Positions 8,617-18,677 are shown, counted from the first letter of the stretch. The stretch is 64,000 nucleotides of DNA from Anaerolineae bacterium (GCA_030432295.1 JAUIHI010000020.1:58511-122510); one strand, 5' to 3'. Translations and numbers: made by a program. The notes: generated from the letters alone by a model not told the origin.

Positions 8617-9153
8617 TCATTTCGAATTTCCTGCTTCGGCCATTTCCACTGTTTCATCCTTGTTCTGCGTCCCGCTGCCCAATCTCCCAAATGACACCCG
8701 GTGCAAAAGATAGTCAAACGTGTTGCCTGAGAGATTCCCCATACGAATCATGCGCAATGCCAGTTCGATCATTTCGACTTTTTGCTCGCCGTATATTTCG
8801 ATCACTTGCATTCGCACTGATGGGTCGGGTAGCCCGCCCATCTCGGCCCAATGTTGGGCATAGAGCAAGGCTGGAATCTCTTCAGGAGGACTATCCTCAA
8901 ATAACCCGCCTGCCAGTGCTTCGATCTCTGCCTGCGAAATACCTGCCGATAGCGCCTCGCGTGCATGAGCATACGAGCAATACCGACATTGATTTACTGC
9001 TGTGACGACAAGCATCAATCGTTCACGAAAGCTTGATGTGATGATCTGTCCATGCATCAGTGCGCGAATCTGTTTTCGTTGAGACACAATGGACCAGAAT
9101 TCTGTCACTGGTTCGCTCCAGCTATGATATCTTCTACGTTCGAATCTGTTCAT
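8617..9153 (-). CDS. AhpD-like / carboxymuconolactone decarboxylase family protein
   Basis: The protein has 178 residues. It contains the all-helical AhpD fold signature CRYCSYAHAREA (about 56-67), whose CxxC plus His form the redox or proton-relay centre in alkylhydroperoxidase AhpD. A peroxidase-related role, or a small-molecule decarboxylase-like role, is possible; the family is broad. The last ~20 residues are polar and unlike the family core. It stands alone between a tRNA and a repeat-rich gap. Confidence 0.8.
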   Translation of the reverse strand: MNRFERRRYHSWSEPVTEFWSIVSQRKQIRALMHGQIITSSFRERLMLVVTAVNQCRYCSYAHAREALSAGISQAEIEALAGGLFEDSPPEEIPALLYAQHWAEMGGLPDPSVRMQVIEIYGEQKVEMIELALRMIRMGNLSGNTFDYLLHRVSFGRLGSGTQNKDETVEMAEAGNSK

Positions 9154-9347
9154 TTCAACCTGTCATAAGAAAATGTGTAGCTCTCGGCAAACTGCTCTTT
9201 TCTGTCGAGGCCTTTTGCAGTTCAAGTTGGACTTCGGATACTTGTCACATTTGCGCCAATAGCCCGCCAACTACCGCTGCAACTGACTGATTCAGGCATC
9301 TGGCCGGCAGCACAGCCGTCCGCCAAATGCTCACTTAACCTGCCCAT

Positions 9348-9381
9348 CTATACCTGCCAGTCTATACCTGCCAGTCTATAC
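9348..9381. repeat. 14-bp tandem repeat
   Basis: The unit ctatacctgccagt is present about 2.4 times in direct tandem. It lies in the 570-bp non-coding gap between the AhpD-like gene and a gene remnant. No other function is visible. Confidence 0.75.
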
Positions 9382-9564
9382 ATATTAATAGCATTCCATT
9401 CTTGTGACGTTGTCATATTGTTGAGTTCTTTTCTCAAAGCATATTTGAGTCTACTGCAAAAAACCATTTGAGCCACTGATAAACGCTGATGAACTCTGAT
9501 AAAAGCAGATTTCTCTCCTGAAATCCTCTGCGCCTCTGCGACTCTGCGGGAGAATTTGACCTTT

Positions 9565-9702
9565 TCTGTAGTGATCAGACTGATGATAAAAAAGCTGGAC
9601 GCAGATAAACGCTGAAAACGCAGATTTTTCTCTGGATCAGCGTCTATCCGCGTGAATCAGCATCCCATTTTCCATTTCATCATCTTTCTGATCAGTACAG
9701 AA
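9565..9702. repeat. Palindromic element with CTGTA-TGATCAG ends
   Basis: The ends ttctgtagtgatcaga and, inverted, ttctgtactgatcaga are near-identical inverted repeats. The interior is a second palindrome of cgcagataaacgctga-type words. A relative with similar ends is found at 63702-63849. Confidence 0.55.
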
Positions 9703-9725
9703 TTTGATCTTTTCGCAGTGGAATC

Positions 9726-9950
9726 TTATTTCACAACGGAAATCTCATCCCAGATATCTTCGAGCTCACCGATTATTGGTTCGGTTATATGAGTTCCAAA
9801 GACAACTTCTGCATTGTACTTGGGAAGCATTTTAACGACTTCCTGACCATAAAGCCGATAAGCCTCACGCCCACTCAGATTCGTTCCACGATTATCACCG
9901 ACTTGCCCTGCAACAGGTAACGTCAAGATAAAATTAATGATTTTACGCAC
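9726..9950 (-). pseudogene. Truncated DUF1330-like gene remnant
   Basis: An open frame of 74 codons. The segment SGREAYRLYGQEVVKMLPKY followed by EVVFGTHITEPIIGELEDIWDEISVVK matches my recollection of DUF1330-type dimeric alpha-beta barrel proteins (G-R-E-A-Y-x-x-Y-G, then an E/D-W-D-E-I/V-x-V stretch). Members continue for another 20-30 residues (typically YPSR-x-x-F) after this point, but here a stop follows the Lys. Just beyond lies the repeat element at 9565-9702. It is best read as a gene whose 3' end was lost. Confidence 0.5.
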
Positions 9951-10094
9951 TGCCTAGCTTCCGTCGTCAAGATCGCAGCAAACCCCCACATTTCTTGCGA
10001 CCAGCCCATCGTTCAGCCTGTACAAATTCACGCCTCATGCAGTAAAATACCCCAATCACCCATCCAAACAACCACCCCCAGCGAGACTACATCC

Positions 10095-11210
10095 ATGAAA
10101 ATCACAAAGATCACCCCCTTTCTCGTCGACAAATACCTCCTCGTCCGGGTCTACACCGACGCCGGCATCATCGGCAACGGCGAGGCCGGCCTCTGGTCGC
10201 ACCACGCCGCCACCTGCAGGGCCATCGAAGATCTGAGCCACTACTTTGTCGGCAAAGACCCCACCCGCATCGAGCACCACTACCAGACCGTTTCTCGCGA
10301 CACCCACTTTATGGGCGCGGTCATCAGCGCAGCGCTCAGCGCCATCGACATCGCCCTCTGGGATATTCTGGGCAAGTCGGTCGGGCTGCCAGTCCATCAA
10401 CTGCTGGGCGGCAAGTGCCGGGACAAAGTGAAGGTCTTCGCCAATGTGCGCGGCAACTCTCCGCAAGAGATGGCCGAGCACGCCATCCAGCAGGTGGAGG
10501 CGGGCTACCTCTCCCTGCGCACCCAGCCCTTCCTGCCCGGCTGGGAGCAGCAGACGCCGACGCAGATCGTCACCTCTGCCCTGGAAGTGACCGCGGCCAT
10601 CCGGGAAGCCGTCGGCTATGGCATCGATCTTGGACTGGAAATCCACCGCAACCTGCGCCCGGAGGAGGCGATTACTCTGGCCACCGCGCTGGAACCCCTG
10701 CGCATTCTCTACTACGAGGACGCCCTGGCCCCGGAGAGTGTGGAGGCGTTGTCCTACATCGCCCGCAGTGTAAAATTGCCTATGGCCAGTGGCGAACGCT
10801 TCTACAATATCTACCAGTTCAAAGACCTCATCGACCGGCAGATTGTCAGTCTGATCCGCCCGGACCTCTCTTTGGCCGGTGGTTTTACGCAGGTGAAGAA
10901 GATTGCGGCTATGGCCGAGGCTGCTTTCGTGGGCATCTTCCCCCATCTGATGGGCAGCCCGCTCAACATCGCCGCCTTCACCCACCTGGACGCGGCCATC
11001 CCCAATTATGTGCTGATGGAGAGCCACACGGACGCCGACCCGATGAACGAACTGATCGATCACCCGGTGGAGCGGCAGGGGGGCTACATTCTCGTCTCGG
11101 ACCGCCCCGGCATCGGCGTGGAGATCGACGAGTCCAAGCTGGCGAAGTATCCGTACAAGCGCAAGACGATTACCGGTGCATTCGGCGCAGATGGATCGGT
11201 CGCGCACTAA
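10095..11210 (+). CDS. Enolase-superfamily sugar-acid dehydratase (mandelate racemase group)
   Basis: The protein has 371 residues. An N-terminal capping domain (1-115) is followed by a TIM barrel. Enolase-superfamily members abstract a proton alpha to a carboxylate with Mg2+ held by three acidic residues. Candidate ligands are in DLGLEIH (about 182-188), YYEDAL (about 208-213) and SGERF (about 234-238). The later RPDLSLAGG and FPHLMGSPL segments fit the galactonate-dehydratase type, where a His acts as acid. The substrate cannot be fixed. The downstream gene is a glutamine-synthetase-like ligase on the same strand, separated by a repeat. Confidence 0.85.
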   Translation: MKITKITPFLVDKYLLVRVYTDAGIIGNGEAGLWSHHAATCRAIEDLSHYFVGKDPTRIEHHYQTVSRDTHFMGAVISAALSAIDIALWDILGKSVGLPVHQLLGGKCRDKVKVFANVRGNSPQEMAEHAIQQVEAGYLSLRTQPFLPGWEQQTPTQIVTSALEVTAAIREAVGYGIDLGLEIHRNLRPEEAITLATALEPLRILYYEDALAPESVEALSYIARSVKLPMASGERFYNIYQFKDLIDRQIVSLIRPDLSLAGGFTQVKKIAAMAEAAFVGIFPHLMGSPLNIAAFTHLDAAIPNYVLMESHTDADPMNELIDHPVERQGGYILVSDRPGIGVEIDESKLAKYPYKRKTITGAFGADGSVAH

Positions 11211-11265
11211 ACCGAAGACGGTGGACGGCAGACACCGGCGTGACACCTGACCAACGAACACAAGA

Positions 11266-11400
11266 CCAGCGCCGGTTGAGTAGCCGGGGGCTGTTTCCCG
11301 GCGTATCGAAACCCAGCGGGTTAACGCAGAATCGACTCGTCACCCGTTCGCTAGGTTTCGATACGCCTCGAAGACTCGGCACTCAACCGGCGCTCACTGG
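11266..11400. repeat. Double-palindrome repeat, family A (copy 1 of 6)
   Basis: The outer inverted arms are agcgccggttgagtag and actcaaccggcgct; an inner pair is cgtatcgaaac / gtttcgatacg. The arrangement is shared with copies near 26805, 40401, 41614, 45864 and 57263. It is non-coding. Confidence 0.85.
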
Positions 11401-11456
11401 CTCTGTCCGCGGTCTGCCGTCCGCCGTCCGATTCTCATTACACACAAGAGGCTTAA

Positions 11457-12836
11457 ATGACACCCATCCGCGGAATGCTGACAACCGAAGAATTGGCCGC
11501 AAAAGTAGAGTCCGGCGAGATCGATACAGTGCTGGCCGTCTTTACGGACCACTACGGGCGTTTTATGGGCAAGCGCTTCGACGCGGAGTTCTTTGTGGCC
11601 GACACCACCGGCCACGGAACCCATGCCTGCGACTATCTGCTGACCGTGGATATGGAGATGGAGCCTGTGCCCGGCTACACCTTTGCCAACTGGGAACGGG
11701 GCTACGGCGACTTCCACCTGCTGCCGGATTTGGCGACCTTGCGCGTGGCTTCCTGGCTGGACAGGACCGCGTTGGTGATCTGCGATGTGGAGAACGAGCG
11801 GGAACACAAGCCGGTGGCCCAGGCCCCCCGCTCCATTTTGCGCAGGCAGATCGAGCGGGCCGAGGCATTGGGCTACACAGCCCTGGCCGCCACCGAATTG
11901 GAATACTATATCTATACGGATTCTTACCGGGAGGCCCACGAGAAGGGCTATGCGGGGCTGACCGCCGCGGGCTGGTATATCGAGGATTATCACGCGCTGC
12001 AAGGCAGCCGGGAGGAGTTCTTCAACGCCGCGGTGCGCCGCCATCTGAAGGCGTCGGGGATTCCTGTGGAGAACTCCAAAGGCGAGTGGGGGCTGGGCCA
12101 GCACGAGCTAAATGTGCGCTACGCCGACGCCCTGACAATGGCGGATCGCCACGTCATCTACAAACAGTGCCTGAAGGAAGTGGCCGACAGTCTGGGCGTC
12201 AGCGTCACATTTATGGCGAAGATCGATGAGAAGCAGGCGGGCAGCAGCAGCCACATCCACCTGAGCCTGTGGAAGGAGGGCCAGCCCGCCTTTGCCGGGG
12301 AGCAGTCCATCGGCCCGGTGCTGGGCTCGGACGAATTCCGCTGGTTTCTGGGCGGATGGATCGCCCACGTGCCGGAGCTGATGGCCTTCTATGCGCCGAC
12401 CATCAACTCTTACAAGCGCTACCAGGCCGGATCCTGGGCGCCCACCCGGCTGGCATGGAGCCACGACAACCGCACCGCGGGCTTCCGGGTGGTGGGCAGC
12501 GGCAGCAGTCTACGCATCGAAAACCGCATCCCCGGCGCGGATGTGAACCCCTATCTGGCCTTAGCCGCGGCCCTGGCCTCCGGGCTGGACGGCATCGAGA
12601 AGCGCACCGAGCCGCCGCCCATCTTCGACGGGGACATCTACAGCGCAGCCCATCTGCCCCGGGTCCCCCACAGCCTGCGGGATGCCACGGACAATCTGGA
12701 AGCCAGCGCCTTTGCCGTGGAAGCCTTCGGCCCGGAGGTCATCGAACATTACGTCAAGACTTTCCGTGTCGAGCAGGCCGCCTTCGACAACGCGGTCACC
12801 GACTGGGAACGCCGTCGCTATTTCGAGCGGATTTGA
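11457..12836 (+). CDS. Glutamine synthetase family ligase (gamma-glutamylamine synthetase-like)
   Basis: The protein has 459 residues with the GS beta-grasp N-terminus and the large catalytic domain. Visible metal and ATP motifs are ELEYYIY (about 141-147), the GQHELNVRYADA segment (about 214-225), GSSSHIHLSLW (about 261-271), NSYKRY (about 319-324) and NRIPGADVNPYLALAA (about 357-372). The regulatory adenylylation site of classical GlnA is not seen. Such GS relatives often ligate glutamate to amines (PuuA-like) rather than ammonia, so the exact substrate is left open. A strong palindrome follows the stop. Confidence 0.85.
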   Translation: MTPIRGMLTTEELAAKVESGEIDTVLAVFTDHYGRFMGKRFDAEFFVADTTGHGTHACDYLLTVDMEMEPVPGYTFANWERGYGDFHLLPDLATLRVASWLDRTALVICDVENEREHKPVAQAPRSILRRQIERAEALGYTALAATELEYYIYTDSYREAHEKGYAGLTAAGWYIEDYHALQGSREEFFNAAVRRHLKASGIPVENSKGEWGLGQHELNVRYADALTMADRHVIYKQCLKEVADSLGVSVTFMAKIDEKQAGSSSHIHLSLWKEGQPAFAGEQSIGPVLGSDEFRWFLGGWIAHVPELMAFYAPTINSYKRYQAGSWAPTRLAWSHDNRTAGFRVVGSGSSLRIENRIPGADVNPYLALAAALASGLDGIEKRTEPPPIFDGDIYSAAHLPRVPHSLRDATDNLEASAFAVEAFGPEVIEHYVKTFRVEQAAFDNAVTDWERRRYFERI

Positions 12837-12849
12837 GAGAAAAGCGCCT

Positions 12850-12921
12850 GTAAACACGGATAGAAAAGAACACGGATTAAAACGCTATAGTTTTTCCGTG
12901 TTCTTTTCTATCCGTGTTTAC
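12850..12921. terminator. 27-bp perfect palindrome, likely bidirectional terminator
   Basis: The arms 12850-12876 and 12895-12921 are exact inverted copies starting gtaaacacggatagaaaag. It sits between the convergent GS-like gene and pyrB, with AT-rich tails on both sides (caaaaaattc on the right). It uses the same 'acacggat' words as other repeats in the window, so it may be a repeat serving as a terminator. Confidence 0.65.
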
Positions 12922-12934
12922 AAAAAATTCAATC

Positions 12935-13891
12935 CTACGCCCGCCCCAACACCGACGCCAGAATCGCCATCCGCACGTACATCCCGTTGCGCATCTGGCG
13001 GAAATAGGCGGCACGCGGGTCGTCGTCCACCCCGTAGCTGATCTCGCCCACCCGGGGCAGGGGGTGCATGACGATCATTTTTTCTTTGGCCTGGGTCAGC
13101 AACTCCTCGTCCACCACATACAGATCCTTGACCCGGTCGTATTCGGCCAGGTCGGTAAAGCGCTCCTTCTGGACCCGAGTGACGTAGAGAACGTCCGACT
13201 CGGCGATAACGTCGGGCAGACTCTCCACCTCCTCGTAGGCGTGGCCCGTACCCTTCACCACATCCAACACATCGCCGGGCATCTGCAAAATGTCAGGGCT
13301 AACAAAGCGGAATTTCACGTCGTAATTGACCAGCAGTTTGGTCAGGCTATGCACCGTGCGCCCGTACTTCAGGTCGCCCACCATTGTGACGGTCAACCCG
13401 TCCACCTGTCCCAACTCCTCCACAATCGTAAAGAGATCGAGCAAGGCCTGGGTGGGATGCTCGCCCACGCCGTCGCCCGCGTTGATCACCGGCTTCTCCG
13501 CGTAGTAGGCCGCGGTGGCCGCCGCGCCCACTTCCGGGTGGCGGATGACAATCACATCTGAGTAGCTTTCCAGGGTGCGGATGGTGTCGGGCAGGCTCTC
13601 GCCTTTGGAGACAGAACTGTACTGGACATTGTTGATGGGGATGACCTGACCGCCCAGCCGCATCATCGCCGCCATAAAGCTGGAACTGGTGCGGGTGGAG
13701 GGTTCGTAGAAAAGATTGGCGAGAATCTTGCCCTGGAGCAGGTCCGCGCCGCCGAAGCGCTCGACCAGCACCCGCATTTCGTGGGCCACGCCGGAAACGT
13801 ACTCCAGTTTCGTCCGGTCAAACTGGCTGACGCTGAGGATATCCTGTCCAGCGAATGATGGGGTGGGCAGGGAAGGGATGTTCGGTCGCAT
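12935..13891 (-). CDS. pyrB: Aspartate carbamoyltransferase catalytic subunit
   Basis: The protein has 318 residues and makes N-carbamoyl-aspartate, the second step of pyrimidine synthesis. Carbamoyl phosphate is held by [12 protein letters not shown] (about 57-68). Other family marks are IRHPEVGA, the [14 protein letters not shown] segment (about 144-157), [12 protein letters not shown] (about 174-185) and [10 protein letters not shown] near the C-terminus. The ATG at 13889-13891 has a strong AGGAGG; the longer open frame upstream is only repeat sequence. The next gene upstream is pyrC. Confidence 0.96.
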   Translation of the reverse strand: MRPNIPSLPTPSFAGQDILSVSQFDRTKLEYVSGVAHEMRVLVERFGGADLLQGKILANLFYEPSTRTSSSFMAAMMRLGGQVIPINNVQYSSVSKGESLPDTIRTLESYSDVIVIRHPEVGAAATAAYYAEKPVINAGDGVGEHPTQALLDLFTIVEELGQVDGLTVTMVGDLKYGRTVHSLTKLLVNYDVKFRFVSPDILQMPGDVLDVVKGTGHAYEEVESLPDVIAESDVLYVTRVQKERFTDLAEYDRVKDLYVVDEELLTQAKEKMIVMHPLPRVGEISYGVDDDPRAAYFRQMRNGMYVRMAILASVLGRA

Positions 13892-13918
13892 AGTTGCCTC
13901 CTGTGGAGTAAGGGATTG

Positions 13919-13995
13919 GGTATTGGGTATTGGATAGTCGATATTGGGTAGTGACGACGAGCCGACGAAATATCTACTATCCAATACCCAATACC
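13919..13995. repeat. TATTGGGTATTGGATA palindrome, family C (copy 1)
   Basis: The 20-bp arms 13919-13938 and 13976-13995 are exact inverted copies. Further copies stand before aroA (42741-42807) and before aroE (44153-44220). This one lies in the pyrB leader. Confidence 0.85.
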
Positions 13996-14002
13996 TTCCT
14001 AC

Positions 14003-14031
14003 AAAAAACGACGGGACCAATGCCCCGTCGT
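14003..14031 (-). terminator. Intrinsic terminator between pyrC and pyrB
   Basis: On the minus strand ACGACGGG pairs with CCCGTCGT and is followed by a TTTTTT run, starting 5 bases after the pyrC stop. It should end the pyrC transcript, or act as an attenuator in front of pyrB. No PyrR-binding sequence was recognised. Confidence 0.75.
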
Positions 14032-14035
14032 TCTG

Positions 14036-15160
14036 TCAAACCGATTGAAATAATAGTTGCCCGCTGCCGGGTTCGGCCAAAATCCTGTGACCGTCGTAGA
14101 CGGTTCGGCCGCGCAGGGTCACCTTCTCGACTTTGCCGTAGACCGACTGACCGGCAAAGGGTGTCCAGCCGGCTTTGGTGAGCTGGCCGGCGTCGGAGAG
14201 TTCATAGCGGGCGTCCACGTCCACATCGACAAATGTATCGGGCTGTGCGGGCAGGCCGTAGATGCGCCGGGGATTCTCCACACAGCGCCGTAGAATGTCG
14301 TCCAGTTCCAGCCGCCCGTCGTGGACCGCGGTGAGCAGCAGGGGCAGCATCGTTTCCACGCCGGGCACACCGGGTGGGGGCGTGGCCTGGGCTTTCTCGG
14401 CCAGTGTGTGGGGCGCGTGATCTGTGGCGAAGATGTCCACAATTGCCAGATTCTCCCACATCGCGGCCACATCGTCCGGCGACGCCAGCTTCGGACGCAT
14501 ATCCCCCCGCGCGCCCAGCCGGGCCGCGTCATCGCTGCTCAGGAAGAGGTGGTGGGGGGTCACTTCGCAGGTGACGGGATAGCCCTGCTCCTTGGCCCGG
14601 CGGATCAGTTCGATCTCGCTGCGCCGGGTCACGTGGACGACATGCAGGGGCACGCCGTAGAGATGGCTCAGATTCAGACAGACGGGGAGCATCAATTCTT
14701 CGGCGTGGACGGCGACGGGGCCGAGTGCGGAATGGGGAGTGCGCAATGGGGAATGGGTTGTGTCACTCGCTATCTCTGCGGCTTTCTCCCCCCACGTGCG
14801 GAAGAAGCGATGGAGCAGGCCCAAATCTTCGATGCGCAGACTGCCGAAGGTCTCGCTGACGTAAATTTTCAGCCCACAGGCCCGCTGGGCAATGGGCAGA
14901 TAGGCGTCTAGCTGGTCGGTCGTTGCGCCGACAAACAGCCCCACATCACAGACGGCTTTCGCCGCGGCCAGGGCTGCTTTTTCGGCAAAGCGCGCCGGCG
15001 TGTCTGTGGGGGGAATAGTGTTGGGCATATCCAGCACAGCGGTCACGCCACCGGCCAGGGCCGCGGCTGTGCCAGTGTAGAAATCCTCTTTGTGGGTATA
15101 GCCCGGCTCGCGCAGATGGACGTGGGCGTCGATGAGTCCCGGCAGACGTACAGTTGTCAC
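14036..15160 (-). CDS. pyrC: Dihydroorotase (class I) with an in-frame repeat patch
   Basis: The protein has 374 residues and cyclises carbamoyl-aspartate to dihydroorotate. Zinc ligands are seen in [10 protein letters not shown] (about 11-20), VHAEEL, HVTRRSE and [12 protein letters not shown] at 15158-15160 is preceded by AGGGGG at 6 bases and begins [13 protein letters not shown]; the ATG 13 codons earlier lies in a repeat, so GTG is preferred. Residues about 135-146 ([12 protein letters not shown]) are encoded by 14723-14757, a copy of the 'ggaatgcggagtgcgg' repeat seen between genes at 26650-26710 and 27444-27481. It adds residues without a frameshift, just before the VHAEE zinc site. 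Confidence 0.93.
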   Translation of the reverse strand: MTTVRLPGLIDAHVHLREPGYTHKEDFYTGTAAALAGGVTAVLDMPNTIPPTDTPARFAEKAALAAAKAVCDVGLFVGATTDQLDAYLPIAQRACGLKIYVSETFGSLRIEDLGLLHRFFRTWGEKAAEIASDTTHSPLRTPHSALGPVAVHAEELMLPVCLNLSHLYGVPLHVVHVTRRSEIELIRRAKEQGYPVTCEVTPHHLFLSSDDAARLGARGDMRPKLASPDDVAAMWENLAIVDIFATDHAPHTLAEKAQATPPPGVPGVETMLPLLLTAVHDGRLELDDILRRCVENPRRIYGLPAQPDTFVDVDVDARYELSDAGQLTKAGWTPFAGQSVYGKVEKVTLRGRTVYDGHRILAEPGSGQLLFQSV

Positions 15161-15371
15161 AGCATTCCCCCTGTTTTGAAAATTGCCACTGATGGACACG
15201 GATTCAATCTGTGAAAATCTGCGTCATCTGTGGATGATTTTCGTTGTTATCGGTGTCAGCCGGTCGTATCACCCGATTGCCAAATAGTGACCGGTGGACA
15301 AACGAATCAATTGTACTCCACCACCCCGCCCCCGCAAAATAGCGCCAGGACCGAATCAGAAGCAGACACAC

Positions 15372-15399
15372 TTTCACATCTGGACAGGTATGGTACAAT
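15372..15399 (+). promoter_or_regulatory. Possible sigma-70-type promoter of lon
   Basis: TTTCAC (15372-15377) and TACAAT (15394-15399) are spaced 16 bases apart, some 160 bases before the lon ATG. The -10 is a good match, the -35 is poor. The remainder of the 15161-15560 gap contains repeat words and no gene. Confidence 0.35.
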
Positions 15400-15560
15400 T
15401 CTTACACACCCCAATGAACCCAAGTTTGGTTGCGTATGGGAAACTGATCAGACAGAGTAAAGACCGGCCCAATCAGAAGACGCTGGCCCACGCAGAGAGA
15501 GGGCACTTCTGGCCTGGGGCAATCCACCGAACGGCCACAACTCAGGTGAAACAGGAAGTT

Positions 15561-18191
15561 ATGACTGTAAAAAAACAAGTCGAAGAGAGCGAAGAAGCGG
15601 CGATCGAAGAGAGCGACATCCTGGAAATCGCTGAAGAAGCCGAAGAAGAGACACCACCGCCCAAGAAGAAGGCCGCGCCGCGCAAACGCAAGCGCAAGAA
15701 ACGGGACGATTCCGGCATCTCCGACGATCTGCCCCTGCTGCCCCTGCGCGGGGTCGTCGTCTATCCGATGATGTGGCTGCCCCTGACTATCGGCCAGGAA
15801 CGCAGCATCAATCTGGTGGACGACGCGCTGCCCGACAGCCGGATCATCGCGCTTGTCACCAGCAAAGACGAGGATGTGGAAGAACCCGGCCCGGACGACA
15901 TCTACACCATCGGCACCGCGGCCCAGGTCCACCGGGTGTTGAAAGCCCCGGATGGGACCATTCGTCTAGCCGTGCAGGGGCTGGAGCGCATTCGCATCAC
16001 CGAATACATCCAGGAAGACCCCTATCTGCGGGCGCGGGTGGAGGTGTGGCCGGAGACAGTTACGGAAAATCTGGAGACCGAAGCGCTGACCCGGGCCGTC
16101 CAGGACCTCTTCCGCCGCCTGGTGGAGTTGGACGGCCAGATGCCCGAAGAGTTGGCGGTGATGGCCGCCAATGTGGAGAACTCCCGCCAGTTGGCCTATC
16201 TGGTCGCCAGCAGTATGCGCCTGGAACTGGAGGACGCCCAAGAGATTCTCGAACTGGACAGCGTGCAGGAGAAGCTGCTGCGGCTGACCCAACTGCTCAA
16301 CAAAGAGGTGGACGTGCTGGAACTGGGCCACAAAATCCAGACCCAGGCCCAGGGCGAGATGGAGCGGATGCAACGGGATTTCTTCCTGCGCGAGCAGATG
16401 AAGGCCATCCAGAAAGAGCTGGGCGAGGAAGACGAGCAGGCAGCGGACATCCGGGAACTGGAAGAGCGCATCGAGGCCGCGGGGATGCCCGACGAAGCCC
16501 GCAAAGAAGCCGACCGGGAGTTGAACCGGATGCGCCGGATGCCCATCCAGGCCGCCGAGTACAGCGTCATCAAAACCTATCTGGACCTGATGGTCAGCCT
16601 GCCCTGGCAGCAGACCACCGAGGACAATCTGGCCATTGACCACGCCCGCCAGGTGCTGGACGAAGACCACTACGGGCTGGACGAGATCAAAGACCGCATT
16701 CTGGAATATCTGGCCGTGCGCAAGCTGCGGGCCGACCGCAAGGACGAACGGGCCGAGCAGGAAGAGGATGTGCGAGACAAAATCCGCCGGGAGCGGGAGG
16801 GCGTTGTCCTCTGCTTTGTCGGCCCGCCCGGTGTGGGCAAGACGAGCCTGGGCATCAGCATTGCCAGAGCCACCGGGCGCAAATTTGTGCGGCTGGCCCT
16901 GGGCGGCGTGCGCGACGAGGCCGAAATCCGCGGCTTCCGGCGCACGTACATCGGCTCGATGCCGGGGCGCATCATCCAGAGTCTGCGCCGGGTGGAGAGC
17001 AAAAATCCGGTCTTTATGCTGGACGAAGTGGACAAACTGAGCCGGGACTTCCGGGGCGATCCCACCAGCGCGCTGCTGGAAGTGCTGGACCCGGAACAGA
17101 ACCGGGAGTTTCGGGACCACTACCTGGACGTGCCCTTCGACCTGAGCCAGGTGATGTTCATCACCACCGCCAATGTACTGGACACCATCCCCGGCCCCAT
17201 GCGGGATCGGATGGAGATTATTCAGCTGAGCAGCTACACCGAAGACGAGAAGGTGAAGATTGCCCAGGGCTATCTGGTCCCCCGGGAGATCAGAGAGAAT
17301 GGCCTGCGCGAGGGGGAAGTCACATTCACCGAAGCAGCCCTGCGCGAGATTGTCCAGGGCTATACCCGGGAAGCAGGCGTGCGCAATATGGAGCGGGAGA
17401 TCGGCAAAGTCTGTCGCAAAATCGCGGCCAAAGTCGCAGCCGAAGAGATTCAGCACAACGTGGCCGTGGACCTGGACGATCTCTACACCTATCTGGGCAA
17501 GCGCAAAATCCACGCCGAGGAAATCTCCGAACGTCTGCGCATTCCCGGCGTGGCTGTGGGCGTGGCCTGGACGATGACCGGCGGCGACGTGCTCTTCTTC
17601 GAGGCCACGAAAATGCCGGGCAAGAAGGGCTTCGTCCTCACCGGCCAGTTGGGGGATGTGATGAAAGAGAGCGCGCAGGCCGCGCTGAGTTACGTGCGCA
17701 GCCGGGCCGCGGAACTGGGCATCGATCCCCAGTTCTTTGAGGATGTGGACATCCATCTGCACATCCCCGCGGGCGCCATCCCCAAAGACGGCCCCAGCGC
17801 GGGGATTACAATGGTGACGGCGTTGGCGAGTCTGCTCACCCGCCGCCCGGTCAAGTCCAATGTGGGCATGACCGGCGAGATTACCCTGCGTGGCAAAGTG
17901 CTGCCGATTGGCGGACTGAAGGAGAAGGTGCTGGCCGCGGCCCGGCTGGGACTGGATACGGTCATTCTGCCCAAGCGCAACGAGGCCGATCTGGAAGATG
18001 TGCCGGAGAATGTGCGCAAGGATATGACATTTATTCTGGTGGATACGGTGGACGAAGTACTGGCCGCAGCGCTGGACGAAGCCTTGCCGCCTCTGTCGCC
18101 AGCTTCAGTCCAGCCCCACGGCGAGGGGAATGGGACTGTCAAAGAGGAGCCGCCGGTTCAGAAAGAGCTGGACACGAATTCACACGGATAG
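15561..18191 (+). CDS. lon: ATP-dependent protease Lon
   Basis: The protein has 876 residues. Lon unfolds and degrades damaged and regulatory proteins. After an acidic then Lys/Arg-rich tail (about 1-52, ending KRKRKKRDD) comes the LON substrate domain ([13 protein letters not shown]), then a coiled-coil region, the AAA+ module with Walker [10 protein letters not shown] (about 421-429) and Walker [10 protein letters not shown], and the protease domain with the catalytic Ser in KDGPSAG (about 740-746) and the Lys in [10 protein letters not shown]. The ATG at 15561 follows AGGAAG; the frame is open further upstream but without family similarity. The N-terminal charged tail is longer than in E. 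coli Lon. Confidence 0.96.
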   Translation: MTVKKQVEESEEAAIEESDILEIAEEAEEETPPPKKKAAPRKRKRKKRDDSGISDDLPLLPLRGVVVYPMMWLPLTIGQERSINLVDDALPDSRIIALVTSKDEDVEEPGPDDIYTIGTAAQVHRVLKAPDGTIRLAVQGLERIRITEYIQEDPYLRARVEVWPETVTENLETEALTRAVQDLFRRLVELDGQMPEELAVMAANVENSRQLAYLVASSMRLELEDAQEILELDSVQEKLLRLTQLLNKEVDVLELGHKIQTQAQGEMERMQRDFFLREQMKAIQKELGEEDEQAADIRELEERIEAAGMPDEARKEADRELNRMRRMPIQAAEYSVIKTYLDLMVSLPWQQTTEDNLAIDHARQVLDEDHYGLDEIKDRILEYLAVRKLRADRKDERAEQEEDVRDKIRREREGVVLCFVGPPGVGKTSLGISIARATGRKFVRLALGGVRDEAEIRGFRRTYIGSMPGRIIQSLRRVESKNPVFMLDEVDKLSRDFRGDPTSALLEVLDPEQNREFRDHYLDVPFDLSQVMFITTANVLDTIPGPMRDRMEIIQLSSYTEDEKVKIAQGYLVPREIRENGLREGEVTFTEAALREIVQGYTREAGVRNMEREIGKVCRKIAAKVAAEEIQHNVAVDLDDLYTYLGKRKIHAEEISERLRIPGVAVGVAWTMTGGDVLFFEATKMPGKKGFVLTGQLGDVMKESAQAALSYVRSRAAELGIDPQFFEDVDIHLHIPAGAIPKDGPSAGITMVTALASLLTRRPVKSNVGMTGEITLRGKVLPIGGLKEKVLAAARLGLDTVILPKRNEADLEDVPENVRKDMTFILVDTVDEVLAAALDEALPPLSPASVQPHGEGNGTVKEEPPVQKELDTNSHG

Positions 18192-18228
18192 TGTGCTGGG
18201 CAGGCGGATGCAGAAAATCAGATGGGAC

Positions 18229-18282
18229 GCGGAGCTACGCGGATAGACGCTGAACCAGAGGCGAAAATCCGCGTAGCTCCGC
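18229..18282. repeat. 15-bp palindrome with 'GACGC' flanks
   Basis: Arms gcggagctacgcgga (18229-18243) and tccgcgtagctccgc (18268-18282) are exact inverted copies. It separates convergent lon and the Smr gene and may terminate both, though no T-tract is obvious. Confidence 0.75.
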
Positions 18283-18310
18283 GTTTATCTGCGTCCCATT
18301 TCTCTCGCCA

Positions 18311-18565
18311 TCAGTGGCGGAAATGGACAAAGATACGCCCGAAGTTCTTGCTGTCCTTGTCGATGCGGTGGTAGAGGCTGCGGATATGGGACTGATTGAG
18401 AAAGCGCAGGACGTGTTTCTTCAACTGGCCGCTGCCCTTGCCGGGGATGATCTCCACCAGATCGATGCGCTTGTCCACGGCCTCCTGGATAATACGATTC
18501 AGTTCTCTCTCGATAGTATCGCCCCGGTTGTAGATGTCGTGGAGGTCGAGTTTTAGCTTTGCCAT
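18311..18565 (-). CDS. Small Smr-domain protein
   Basis: The protein has 84 residues and consists of little more than an Smr (MutS2 C-terminal-like) domain: LKLDLHDIYNRGDTIERELN (about 4-23), the signature IIPGKGSGQLKKHVLRFL (about 43-60) and a final FGRIFVHFRH. Smr domains bind or nick branched DNA, or cut RNA in ribosome rescue. The ATG has AGAGGAA at 7 bases; the longer open frame upstream is not convincing. Which activity applies here is not known. Confidence 0.82.
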   Translation of the reverse strand: MAKLKLDLHDIYNRGDTIERELNRIIQEAVDKRIDLVEIIPGKGSGQLKKHVLRFLNQSHIRSLYHRIDKDSKNFGRIFVHFRH

Positions 18566-18677
18566 ATCGATTCCTCTAAAGTACTTCCCCGTTGGCTGTC
18601 TCAAGATATGTCCACAGATTCCGCAGATTTTCACCGATTCTCTCTGTGGAAAGCTATTTTCCGCTGGGCAATTCGAG

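Noticed and set aside
9348..9381. CRISPR-like repeat
   Set aside because: Only 2.4 units of 14 bp in direct contact, without spacers.
10056..11261. Minus-strand frame of 401 codons opposite the enolase-like gene
   Set aside because: Antisense shadow; no family motif.
10415..12229. 604-codon open frame across the enolase-like and GS-like genes
   Set aside because: Different frame from two genes with intact active-site motifs, crossing a non-coding repeat; shadow frame.
13892..14020. Longer N-terminus for PyrB (start at 14020)
   Set aside because: The extra 43 residues are translated repeat sequence; a strong AGGAGG precedes the ATG at 13891.
14003..14031. PyrR-type attenuator before pyrB
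   Set aside because: The hairpin directly follows the pyrC stop and no anti-antiterminator or PyrR-binding loop was recognised; treated as a plain terminator.
15294..15560. 89-residue N-terminal extension of Lon
   Set aside because: No family similarity, repeat words included, and a possible promoter falls inside it.
15966..17762. Long open frame (598 codons) on the minus strand opposite lon
   Set aside because: It is antisense to the fully motif-bearing lon gene, has a composition (His/Gln/Leu) typical of a GC-rich shadow frame and no domain.
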